From contig QXVZ01024685.1 in assembly GCA_008931825.1 (NCBI GenBank), forward strand, positions 1 to 20,968: a stretch of 20,968 nt of DNA, in the 5' to 3' direction. Under the pieces are notes generated by a model, which had not been told where the DNA came from, did no database searches, and saw only the letters and a program-made list of their open reading frames with translations. This document shows, in pieces, positions 8,651-18,366 of this stretch. Numbering within the stretch: the stretch's first letter is position 1; the number at the start of each line of letters is the position of its first letter. A program made the translations under genes and the position numbers. The DNA is from Phallusia fumigata. Its lineage: Eukaryota > Chordata > Ascidiacea > Phlebobranchia > Ascidiidae.

Positions 8651-10909
8651 CAACCACCAAGCTCCCACAACACCAACCAACGTCTGTTTTTTTCTTCATT
8701 TTCCAGAAAGTAGTTTCACAATCATTTGAAATAACTTTACTTGTACCATTACTTGCATTTCATGACAAAGGGGCATTGGCAAGCTGCAGGGTACAAAAAA
8801 AACAAACAAACAAAAGTAAAAACAACATGTGTCAGGAAAGGGACCCACAATATATGCAGATTAGCAGTCTCTTGTCCTGGCACTCATGATGGGCAGTTGC
8901 AGTTAATTGCATTAATTTTCCAACCCTGCTAGGTGATACTTGCAGGCAGTTTTTATGACGACCTATTTTATTTGCCTCATACACAAATTCAAAACATTTT
9001 TTTATTTTTACAGCACAACAAATACCTTGTTTAAAGTTTACTGGTACTTTGGTTTCTTCAAATGGACGTCTCTGTATTCATAAATAATAAATTTCAGGTA
9101 AAAACTTTCTTGATGTCTAGTCTTCTGGTCTTAGTTTCATATTTTTGCCTTTGATTAGGACCAAACTTTTAATAATTTTTTTAGAAACCTAATAATTCCT
9201 ATTTTACAAACACAAATTATTTTGAGTGATGTTTAATAAATTACTACACGGTTAAACAATGGACATGATAGATGCTCTATTTAATATATATTCTTCATTT
9301 TAATTGCACCCGAAAAAGATATGATTTATTCAAAAAACTGATGCAGTACCAAATCCTCTGATGTCAAGCAGGAGTTTCATGTCCATCATCAGAACGTTTT
9401 TAACTTAATACCAAATTGCCAAAAAAGGCAAGTTATTCATGTGCAATTGTTTACCAAACTGATTTTTAGGCATGTTTGTTTGTAGGTAAGTGATATTTTG
9501 AAAACAGTAGTAGTTTTACCATAGTATTTACTACAACAATCAAACAAAGCCCTACCAGTGTGTCTTCAATCATGCGAAAACACGTCAAAAAACAACATTA
9601 CAATGTAACAAGGCTGCACAAAACAGGACAACATGAGGTGGTCAAAGATTGCAACAATTGAAGGTCGAAAAGAGATTCAGCAAAACCTATCAGCCACAAA
9701 CAGAAAACTTCTGTTACTAACACTGTGCAGCGATATCAATTATTATGAAAAGAATTGCAGTTCTAGTTTTAAACATTTTACTCCTTTCCTAAACGCACAG
9801 GCTTCTTGAAATATATTTGCCTTGGTTTAGTTACCACTAAGTGCTAAATTTTGGCAACAAAATACCTAAGTTAGATGTCATAGTGCCAAACAAGAATCAT
9901 CAATAGTAAAGCTTTATACAAGCTACCAGTTATGTCACAAAACATTTGATAAAGTTACATAAAACAGTATTTACTGTACATTAATGGTAAATTTTGAGGT
10001 CACCCTTTAACTATTTGTCAATGGTTTCAATGAGTACCAAAACTGTGTATCTACAAGTTTCAGGAGCAAAAGTTTTTGAAAGGTTGAAACTTTGTTTTAT
10101 TTGTTATGGGAAAGAGCTGGTGGACTTTATTTTGAGTTTTTGGCATGTCCAAATGTGGTTTATGTGATAGCAATTTGTGAAAATTTTGCCCTGTGTTGAT
10201 TTAATTACAGGGAGGTTTGAAGGAAATGCCCATTTTGTTATACTGTATGGTCTGTTACCTTGCGTTTTGTGGGGTAGTCGTAGAACCAATGTTTTGCTTA
10301 GTATACACAGCCTTTTGCATGGGAAAATTTTTTAGCCTGACAAATAAAACCTACTTGATGCCAGTGAACATAACTAAATATAAAACCACTTCTGCAAGAC
10401 AAAGATACAATTCCACTGTTTCCATTATGTCAATACCTGAAGGCCTTGTCCACTTTCAATACATACTGAATGATTCCTTTTCTGGGAATCTAGAGCAGTT
10501 GATACCAATAGTAGAGATAGTCCAGCTGAAACAACATTGTTTTTAGTTTGTCCCACGATATGGGCTTGGTAGGCCAAACAATCTGTTGACACCCCCATGA
10601 CTTGACCTGCAAAATTCATCCCAACTCTCCTATGTATACAAACACAAATCATTTTGAGGGATGTTAAATCAACTGTTATATGGTAAAATAATAAACTGGA
10701 AGGGTTGGTACCATATGTAGACATTATATTTACGATATTTCCCAATTTGAAAACAGGATATATTCCCTACATTATTTTGCATTAGCTTTCAATGTTACCT
10801 ATGCTTTTTATGGCAGGATTGTTTCATATTTCTCACACACTCTGCTTTGGGCTGGGGCTGCCTAACCTCTTAGGTGTTATTTTGTCAATATCAAATACCA
10901 ATCAAGTTC
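8651..10909. other. AT-rich stretch downstream of the - strand gene, no firm gene
   Basis: No exon could be supported with confidence. Two segments, about 9180-9260 and 10620-10690, are diverged copies of each other (shared ACAAACACAAAT and ATTTTGAG blocks followed by similar sequence). A minus-strand acceptor AG at 10631-10630 is followed by an open 28-codon stretch to a stop at 10545-10543. It could in principle be a last exon of the CARD/Death-domain gene, but it starts inside the repeated segment and resembles no known domain. Confidence 0.4.
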
Positions 10910-11070
10910 ATTTAAAAAGTTTTCACTGTGACAAGTGAGTGATAACACATAGTTGTTTCATAAGCAAGTTTTTTATTGGTAAGGCTATAATAAAACAACT
11001 GGTATAATTTTGGCATATTTTGATGGCAAATATATTTAAGTCTTTAACCGAAAATGTTAAAAAAGGGCCA
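10910..11070. repeat. diverged copy of the 4430-4640 repeat
   Basis: Blocks TTTAAAAAGTTTT, ACAACTGGTATAATTTTGG and a following GGCAAAT-type block appear in the same order and at similar spacing as at 4430-4640. This marks an old interspersed repeat of unknown family. It ends just downstream of the last supported exon of the - strand gene. Confidence 0.5.
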
Positions 11071-11106
11071 CCTAAAACAACCTTGCTGGGGGTGGGGCAG
11101 CTCTAC

Positions 11107-11256
11107 CTGAAGTTTACCTGCTATATCAGACCTTCCAATTTTGTTTAAACCATCAATAATTTCTGAAAGTACTTCCCTTTGGTCATCTCTTGGTCCAATC
11201 CATTTTAGCAATGTTTGCAGAAGCTGATTGCATGGCAATTTGTTCTGTCTTCGTGC
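11107..11256 (-). CDS. exon encoding the second half of a Death domain (CARD-Death domain gene)
   Basis: Death domains are six-helix modules that assemble signalling complexes for apoptosis and innate immunity. On the minus strand a TTTTGTTTAG acceptor (AG at 11258-11257) opens an exon of exactly 50 codons in phase 0. It contains NQLLQTLLKWI, then REVLSEIIDGLNKIGRSDIA, ending GKLQ. This fits the last three helices of a Death domain, whose consensus has a Leu/Trp-rich helix, a variable loop and L..GL..IGR.DIA.KL. The donor CAG/GTAGAG at 11107 keeps the KL of the last helix. An alternative donor, CAG/GTAAAC at 11118, would cut the domain short, so 11107 is preferred. The phase matches the end of the exon at 14224. 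If neither donor were used, the frame would stop at about 11044. Partner proteins and the 3' end of the gene cannot be seen. Confidence 0.82.
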
Positions 11257-11539
11257 CTAAACAAAATTACACATATATATTCCATGTTAATGGGTAAAAA
11301 ATTACCGGCAACAAGATTACCAGAGAAACAATAACTGGGGTAAGATTCTGCATTCCACATGAATTATATCCCAATATTTAGTTGATACATTTAACAAAAC
11401 ATAGACAGGAACTTTTAGGAGGTGCAAGAGATCATTTGATGATGTAACAATAATTATGAAATATTTTTACATGCCAATTCCAGAAGGGAATGTTTTACAA
11501 AAGATACAGTTAGAAAGGTGGCTTTTACCATATTACATA
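11257..11539. other. intron sequence, nothing recognised
   Basis: This is the intron of the - strand gene just upstream of the second Death-domain exon. It carries the acceptor tract at its left end and no other feature I can support. Confidence 0.5.
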
Positions 11540-12300
11540 TCTACTGGGGCTTTAGGTTTAAATACAGCAATCAAAGGTTTAAAAACTATCTAAATTTAAT
11601 TAAGTTCTGTCATTGTTTCGTAAATTGGTGTAGGGTAAGAAAACAAATCGATTCATCATGCACAAGAATGGCATGTTGTACAAACAAACTTTCTTCCAGT
11701 TCTGTAACTGTTTTATAAATTGGTCCATTTAACTGCTTGGGCCATAGGGTAGATAAACAAATCACTACACCAAAACAGCATGTTTTAAAAATTGTCTAAA
11801 TTTCATTCAATTTGGACATTGTTTAACAACTGCACCCATATTAGGAGGCTAGTCGGGTAACTATGGGTTTAAACAAAGAAATCAATACACCGTACTAGTA
11901 TGTTGTACAAACTGAAAATTTTAAACCATTCAGACATAGTTCAATACTTCTATTTTAGAGGTGTAGTGGGTAGTCGTTGGGGTTATTGGATCAAATAAAA
12001 TTGATGACGTATTGTTATGACCATATCGATTGGGTGTGGAAGTTTGATTCAAATCCGTCAAACATTTCATGGCAAAAGTTCATGAACAAACTGCAGGAAC
12101 ATATTTCATCTTTTTTTGGGCTAGCATGGTAACCAATGGGGCTAAGGCAGTGGTTCCCAACCTTTTTTGATGTATTCCACCTTTGCTTATTTCGGAACTT
12201 TTCATTCCTCCCCTACTATACAAGAAGTGATATAATGTAGTATAAAAAGGTTTGGAACCACTGGTCTTCCCAAAAAGAAATACTACACCCATCATGAACT
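11540..12300 (+). repeat. degenerate R1 repeat units, interrupted by a small TIR element
   Basis: R1 landmarks recur: GGCATGTTGTACAAAC near 11669, GGACATTGTTTAAC near 11813, ATTAGGAGGCTAGTCGGGTAAC near 11841 and GGGCTAGCATGGTAACC near 12118. Their spacing is roughly the R1 period. The last unit is interrupted at 12148-12263 by a TIR element. These copies are more diverged than those at 7826-8650. Confidence 0.7.
12148..12263. mobile_element. short hAT-like MITE
   Basis: The 116-bp element starts CAGTGGTTCCCAACCTTTTT and ends with the inverse of CAGTGGTTCCAAACCTTTTT, so the inverted repeats match at 19 of 20 positions. CAGTGGTTCCCAA-type ends are characteristic of hAT transposons. It interrupts an R1 unit between the GGGCTA and GGTC blocks. 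No 8-bp target duplication is recognisable (GGCTAAGG left, GTCTTCCC right), and it has no coding capacity. Confidence 0.8.
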
Positions 12301-13776
12301 AGAGAGGTGGCATTCTCCATATTTCATTCCACATACACTACCACCCCAAATTGATGTTTTTCACATGTACCATTTCCTTCATTATGTTGGATATATATTC
12401 AATGTCTGCATAACATTGGGTCCTAAATTCCCTTGGCATTTTATAACATGATTGATTCTGCTAGCATAAACATATGGGTCCCACACACATGCAGTTTCTG
12501 AATAGTAGCGATGTTTTAGGATGAGACTAGTTTAAAAATCGGTGGGAAAACAAAAAGTAAAGATTTCCACATATATTCTAACAAATCATTTTTTGCATTA
12601 TGCCAGTTACAATCTCACTGTAAACAGCACAATTTAAACCCCACAGCCCCACTGGTCGATAGTTTGACCTACAGTGACCTTTAGCTGAGCCGCACCAAAC
12701 TCCCAACGAATCTTTNAAACTCTTAACGAATCTCTTCAGCGCAGTAATGCACTATAAATTCAACAACAACATTACGCTTCTTGACCAACTAACTGTGCAC
12801 TTACATGTTTTACACCGCACCCTATGAACGCCCGTTTATGTGTGAAGTAGCAGCCTGTGACCAACCGCTGAGCATTGCGCTGCTTGAGTCGTAAAATTGT
12901 CAATCACTCCCTCGCGTCAGGTCGTTTTGCATTTGGGGCAAAACCGCCACCTGTTATACACGTATCTGCGACTGAAATGGTAAATACTTGACTGATCTGG
13001 CTAAAATTGTAAACAACCTACAAGAAGCACCCTACATATCTACGACCTAAATTTCAATACATTTGGGCAAGTATGTCTGAAGTAAAGAGCATGTAAACAA
13101 AAAACTGAATATTTGGGGTTAATAAGGTACACAATGGGTGAATCCAAATTAAAGTCACAAAATACTTTAAAATACTTTGCATTGTATCAACTGTCAAAAT
13201 AGGAAACTTCTAGGTGACTTACTGTGTTAAATATAGCTGTTTTAAAAATGTTACATTTTGGGGGCCTGTGGGTGAACCTATGGGTGAACAGTGGTAAAAA
13301 GTTGTCAGTGCACAACTTCAGATACCCATCTATCATATGTGAAAATTTGAAGAAATTTGAATGACTCTTTCTTGACCAAAACGTGGGAACAAACTCGTGT
13401 AAGAAAAAACTGAATATTTGGAGTTAAAAAGGTAAAAAATGGGTAAATCGAAACAAAAGTTACAAAATACATTACAATACATTGCATTGTACCAGCTATC
13501 ATAATACAAAAACTTCTAGGTAACTTACTTTGGTAAATATTGCCGATTTAAAAATTTTACATTTTGGGGGCTTGTGGGTGAACCGATGGGTGAATTGGGG
13601 TAAAAAGTTGACAGTGCACAACTTCAGATACACATATCATGTGTGAAAATTTGAAGAAATTTAAACAGCTCCTTCATGACCAAAACGTGGGAACAAACTC
13701 GCGTTGGACAGAAAAAAAGTAAAAAAAAACGGAGTGTAAACAATATGTGTCCCCTTCATAGAAGTGGACCCATAAT
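12301..13776 (+). repeat. composite repeat copy 1: unit A, R3, then R2 tandem and hairpin
   Basis: This block is shared with 16054-18366. Unit A runs about 12303-12510 (GAGAGGTGGCATTCTCC, CATACACTACCACCCC, CTGCTAGCATAAACATATGG). R3 runs about 12540-12990 (GGTGGGAAAACA, TTTGACCTACAGTGACC, AACGCCCGTTTATG). R2 follows, with two units whose TTTTGGGGGC landmarks start at 13256 and 13562, a 306-bp period. Each R2 unit contains AGTGCACAACTTCAGATAC and CCAAAACGTGGGAACAAACTC. The block ends with a CCCCTTC/GAAG hairpin and CCCATAATAAC. A single N lies at 12716. No coding frame persists between copies. The transposon class is not known. Confidence 0.8.
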
Positions 13777-13779
13777 AAC
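13748..13779. repeat. boundary hairpin of the R2/R1 repeats
   Basis: GTCCCCTTC...GAAGTGGACC pairs as a short stem and is preceded by AACAATATGT and followed by CATAATAAC. The same arrangement occurs at 18340-18370, at 18991-19008 joined to 19665-19690 (split by a transposon), and inverted at about 20906-20944. It marks a shared end of these repeats. Confidence 0.7.
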
Positions 13780-13789
13780 TTTACTATGT

Positions 13790-13855
13790 GGAAATTCCTC
13801 CCCCTAACTCAATAAATTCCCCTCTGAGGAGGAATTTCCTGGTTGGTAACCACTG
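13790..13855. mobile_element. inverted-repeat remnant, possibly hAT-like
   Basis: GGAAATTCCTCC (13790-13801) and its exact reverse complement (13828-13839) form a 12-bp stem. The right arm continues into GGTTGGTAACCACTG, whose reverse complement CAGTGGTTACCAACC resembles a hAT end. The left end lacks a matching terminus, so the piece looks truncated on that side. It lies between the boundary hairpin and R1-like sequence. Confidence 0.5.
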
Positions 13856-14205
13856 GGCTAAGGGATCAACCAATATGGATAAAACACCACCAGGACCATA
13901 TCTACTGACTAAGAAAGTTTTGCCAAACATTTCATACCAAAAGTGCATTGTCCGGCTGCATGGACTTATTAAACAGATTTTAGGCTAGCCTGGTAACTAC
14001 TTGGGCTTTGGGGTCAATTTAAACAGATGACACACCTTCCTGACCATATCCACCAACCAGTTTTATGCAAATTTTCCATCCAACCCATCCAATTTTAAAA
14101 CATTTCATTTCAAAAGTGTTTTGACAACCCGTAGGGGAAAAAAAGAAAAAACACAAACATAGTGACATTATATATGAGCCCTTAAAAAGGAGACCTACAA
14201 CAAAC
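13856..14205 (+). repeat. R1-related sequence with decayed boundary hairpin
   Basis: GGGCTAAGGGATCAA, GACCATATCTACTGAC and ACATTTCATACCAAAAGTGCAT match the longer R1 variant seen at 18660-18980. A second unit starts at ATTTTAGGCTAGCCTGGTAAC near 13977. Near 14165-14205 the sequence GAGCCCTTAAAAAGGAGACC looks like a decayed boundary hairpin. The block stops about 20 bases before the first Death-domain exon. Confidence 0.6.
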
Positions 14206-14223
14206 TATTCCATAACTATATAC

Positions 14224-14333
14224 CTTTTCTATGGTTTCTAGAGTAAGGCCAAGTTGTCTCGGTAATGCTGTCCAACCAACTGGATTGCTTTTTGTCAAGT
14301 CATGGCAGGTGATTTTAAGAACATCGAATAAAC
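14224..14333 (-). CDS. exon encoding the first half of a Death domain (CARD-Death domain gene)
   Basis: On the minus strand an ATTTTAG acceptor (AG at 14335-14334) opens a 110-base exon that ends at AAAAG/GTATAT. It begins with two bases that complete a Gly codon left by the CARD exon, then 36 codons, ending in phase 0, which is the phase at which the 11256 exon begins. The product reads LFDVLKITCHDLT..., then VGWTALPRQLGLTLETIEK. That matches the first helices of a Death domain, whose hallmark is W..L...LGL....I. Joined to the 11256 exon it gives a Death domain of about 86 residues, the usual size. On its own the exon would be hard to call; the phase match on both sides and the match of the joined sequence make it convincing. 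A further exon between this one and the CARD exon cannot be ruled out. Confidence 0.78.
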
Positions 14334-14782
14334 CTAAAATGCCAAAGATATTTATTGTCTATCACTCAAAAAATGTTGGCCTATTTAAACGAATGAACAA
14401 AACCGAAGCTTTGAGTCAATACCGCAGTGGAGAGAAATATGTTATGTTATAATTCTAGCTTGTGAATTGTTGCTTGAAGTTAAAAGAGTGCCATGATAGT
14501 CAACACTTTGAGGTAAAGTGTCTACTGGATAGAGACATGTTCAGAGAATTTCATACTGATTACACAGACACCTCATTGATCTTACAAATTTGCATAATTC
14601 TAAGCCATTTTTCTTTGCAATATCTACTGTGTATGATTGACCAAAAGATACTAATCGTCCTGCTATTTTTGTGAACTGTCTGTCGACATAGCAATGCAGT
14701 TGACATTGCCTTGTCAACTCTGCATAAGTTAACTAAGTTTTTAATAGCATTATTGTTTGTGCAGGCAAAAACACATGGGTTC
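14334..14782. other. intron sequence, nothing recognised
   Basis: AT-rich DNA between the first Death-domain exon and a hAT-like element. Two short open stretches on the + strand (14231-14452 and 14462-14674) show no domain or conserved pattern and are treated as chance. Confidence 0.5.
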
Positions 14783-15553
14783 CAGGGATGTTCAAAATAG
14801 AACAGGTGGCTATTCTAGAAGTTGTTTCGACTCCAAGTCTTATATTAATTTTGGCAGAATGACACACAGAATTGCAAGCAACAAAGCAACAATAAAGGAC
14901 TGTTTATTTAACTTTGAGAAGTACCGCACGTCTTCTATTTCATCTCATGCAACCCAAGGGTGATCTCCCCATTAAATGTCTAAACCCAAACAATGTCAGA
15001 CATCCGGTCATTACAGTTACGTGCAAAGGTTGTAAAAGCGTTTACATGTGAAAGGCCTAAGCCAGTAATAATGCAACTTTAAATGTACAACTAAAACAAG
15101 TTGGACGATCAACGACGCATCACAATGTTTGCTGATGCTGGGAAAAGTCAAACTCGTGGCGATACACACGTTACTTGTTGCGCGCGTTTGTTATTGTTTT
15201 TTATTATCCTGATAAACGTGCGGCTGAGGAGAAGCTAAAAAGTGAATTGAACATGGCTGTTGCATCAGAATGCTACTCAAACTAATACAAAATTTAAACA
15301 AATTGCGCACGCTCACAGTTACTGTCACATTGTACGCACAGCTGAGAATTAGCTAAATGGGAAAGCAAACGGCATTGTATCAGCGCAGTTGTGTCCGTGA
15401 ATGCCACTCGCATCAATACAAAGTTCAGACAAATTACGCACGCTCATTTAGCATGTGTTTTGGACGAAATAATATCGGTTCCAATTAACCGATATAAACA
15501 GCAAATTTGGATTCGAATCTTCAGGATTCGATATTCTACTTTTAACATCCCTA
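14783..15553. mobile_element. non-autonomous hAT-like element, about 771 bp
   Basis: The left end CAGGGATGTTCAAAATAGAA pairs with the right end, whose reverse complement reads TAGGGATGTTAAAAGTAGAA, 17 of 20 identical. The first-base C/T difference is the same as in the element at 19009-19664. Inside, about 15216-15450 is a degenerate tandem duplication with a shift of about 118-131 bp (AATTGCGCACGCTCA at 15301, AATTACGCACGCTCA at 15432). A TATCGGTT/AACCGATA stem lies near 15472-15493. No target duplication is visible and there is no transposase frame. Confidence 0.65.
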
Positions 15554-15714
15554 ATGAAGATTATGCATCAATCTAGATACATGTCAATATTGTAGCAAAT
15601 ATTTTTAAAAGTTTTAAAATCTGTTGAGACAATGATTATAAAATTACTAGGAAACAAAATGACACACCACTGTGGCCCAATCCACAAATCTTATAGGCTA
15701 AACCTTATAGTCAA

Positions 15715-16053
15715 CCTTGGGGGCTTAAGGGTAAACACATGTACCATAGTGGCATGTTCTCCAATCTGTCCAAATTTCTTCCAGTACATTGTTTATTAAT
15801 TTGTCCTTTTTAAGGGGCTGACAGGATAATTGCTGGGGCTATGAGGTCAAACAAGGAAATTTCTACACCCTGATGATATGTTCTGCAAATTGTGTAAGTT
15901 ACTACCAATTCAGACATTTTTGATAATTTGACCCATTTTAATTGGCTAGTGGGGTAACCACTGGGGCTATGGTATCAAATTATTAATTCGATACACAATA
16001 AAGGCATGTCCTGCACACTCTGAGATTTTACTTAATTCGAACATTGTAATAAA
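15715..16053 (+). repeat. R1 repeat, about three diverged units
   Basis: Landmarks are TTGGGGGCTTAAGGGTAA near 15717, TTTTTAAGGGGCTGACAGGATAA near 15807 and CCCATTTTAATTGGCTAGTGGGGTAACC near 15932. They are about 110-130 bp apart and each is followed by a GGTCAAA-type and a GCATGTTCT-type block. The last unit runs directly into unit A at 16054, the same junction type as at 12300. Confidence 0.75.
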
Positions 16054-18145
16054 CTAGAGAGGTGGCGTTCTCCATATTTTCATTTCACATACACTACCAC
16101 CCCAAATTGATATTCTCCACATATACCATTTTCTTTATTACATTGGATATATTTTCAATACCCACATTACATTGGGTCCCTAATTCCCTTGGCATTTTAT
16201 AACATGATTGTTTCTGCTAGCATAAACATATGGATCCCCACACACATGCAATTTCTGAATATTAGTGATGTTTTTAGAACNAAAAATCAGTTTTACAAAT
16301 TTTTAAAGTAAAGATTTCCATTTATAATTTAACTAAATCATTTCCTACATCATGTCCCCCCCCCTCTCAATGTCAAAAGCATGAACTAAACACCTAGGTT
16401 ACACTAACCAATAGTTTGACCTGCAGTGACCTTTGGTCAGCCTGTAGTAAACTACAAACTCTAAACGACCCTTTCCAACGTGGTTTCAGGAATGCGCTAC
16501 AAATCCAACAACAACATTGCGCTTTTTGACCTACCCAATATAAGCTTACATGCTACTGTACAAGAGAGTGCAACAGTAAATTAAAAATTGGTGGGAAAAC
16601 AAACAGTAAAGATTTCCACATATATTCTAACCAAATCATTTTTTACATTATGCCAGTTACAATCTCACTGTAAACAGCACAATTTAAACCCCACAGCCCC
16701 ACAACCAATAGTTTGACCTACAGTGACCTTTAGCCGAGCCGCAACAAACTCTTAACGAATATCTTCAGCGCGGTTTCAGTAATGTACTATAAATTCAACA
16801 ACAACAACATTACGCTTCTTGACCAACTAACTGTGCGCTTACGTGTTTTTGTACAATAGAGTAGAACAGTAAATAAAAGCAAAGTTATTGTAATGTATCC
16901 CCCCCCCCCCCTTATTTAGCAGACGCATTTCGGTTTACGCCATGCAATTACCTAAACCAGTGACGTAATATAAACAGCTGAGCTTCGTCCGTCATAAAAC
17001 AAGACAAATAAAATGAAACGCCCATCTGGCTGCACCCTATAAACGCCCGTTTATGTTTGAAGTAGCAGACTGTGACCAACCGCTGAGCGTTGCGCCCCTT
17101 CAGTCGTAAAATCGTCAATCACTCCCTCGTGTCAGGTCGTTTTGCATTTGGGGCAAACCGCCAGCTGTTATGCACATATTTGTGGCTGCAAGGGTGAATA
17201 CTTGACCGATCAAGCTAAAATTTTAAACAACCTATAAGAAGCACCCTATATATCTACGCCCTAAATTTTAATACATTTGGACTAGTATGTCTGAAGTAAA
17301 AGGCATGTAAACAAAAAACTGAATATTTGGGGTTAATAAGGTACAAAATGGGTAAATCCAAATTAAAGTCACAAAATACTTTAAAATACTTTGCATTGTA
17401 TCAACTGTCAAAATAGAAAACTTCTGGGTGAATTACTGTGTTAAATATAGCTGTTCTACAAATTTTATGTTTGGGGGCATGTGGGTGAACCTATGGGTGA
17501 ACAGTGGTAAAAAGTTGTCAGTGCACAACTTCAGATACCCATCTATCATATGTAAAAATTTGAACTACTCTTTCTTGACCAAAACGTGGGAACAAACTCG
17601 TACAAGAAAAAACGGAATTTTTGGGGTTAAAAAGGTAAAAAATGGGTGAATCGAAACAAAANCATTTGGATTAGTATATCTGAAGTAAAGGGCATGTAAA
17701 CAAAGGGGGGGGTATTTGGGGTTAAAAAGGTAAAAAAATTGGTGAATCCAAATAAAAGTCACAAAAAAGTTTCAACTATCAAAATAAGAAACTTCTAGGT
17801 GACTTACTGTGTTAAATATAGCTGTTTAAAAAAATTACGTTTTGGGGGCCTGTGGGTGAACCTAAGGGTGAACAGTGGTAAAAAATTGTCAGTGCACAAC
17901 TTCAGATACCCATCTATCACGTGTGAAAATATAAAGAAATTTGAACGACTATTTCTTGACCAAAACGTGGGAACAAATTCGAGTAAGAAAAAACGGAATT
18001 TTGGGGGTTAAAAAGGCAAAAAAGGGTAAATCGAAACAAAATTCACAAAATACATTACAATACATTGCACTGTACCAGCTATCAAAATAGGAAACTTCTA
18101 GGTAACTTACTTTGTTAAATGTTGCCGTTTTAAAAATTTTACATT

Positions 18146-18183
<38 letters not shown>

Positions 18184-18366
18184 AAAAAGTTGACAGTGCA
18201 CAACTTTAGATATACACCTATCATGTGTGAAAATTTGAAGAAATTCGGACAACTCCTTCATGACTAAAACGTGGGAACAAACTCGCGTTAAACAGAAAAA
18301 AAGAAAAGAAGAAAAAAAAAACAGAGTAAAAACAATATGTGTCCCCTTCGTGGAAGGGGATCCATA
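16054..18366 (+). repeat. composite repeat copy 2: unit A, two R3 copies, three R2 units, hairpin
   Basis: Unit A runs about 16056-16270. R3 appears twice, about 16320-16575 and 16580-17170. R2 units have their TTTTGGGGGC landmark at about 17468, 17839 and 18143; the last two are 304 bp apart, while the first spacing is about 371 because sequence is repeated after an N at 17662. The block ends in the boundary hairpin GTCCCCTTCGTGGAAGGGG. It parallels 12301-13776 with an extra R3 and an extra R2. Ns at 16281 and 17662 and several G or C runs make this the least reliable sequence in the window. Confidence 0.8.
18148..18182. repeat. 35-base poly-G run inside an R2 unit
   Basis: The run lies between ACATTTT and TAAAAAGTTGACAGTGCAC. 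The sister unit has exactly 35 bases between the same flanks (13566-13600), of which only some are G. The identical length points to a miscall rather than to an expanded repeat. A minus-strand frame through the run would encode poly-proline and should be ignored. Confidence 0.8.

Noticed and set aside
10217..10745. Overlapping open frames of about 105-109 codons on both strands
   Set aside because: Neither shows a domain, composition or conserved pattern I recognise; overlap on both strands in AT-rich DNA fits chance. A minus-strand acceptor and donor flank part of it, but this alone is weak.
17949..18224. Minus-strand open frame with a poly-proline stretch
   Set aside because: The prolines come from the 35-base G run inside a non-coding repeat, which is probably a miscall.
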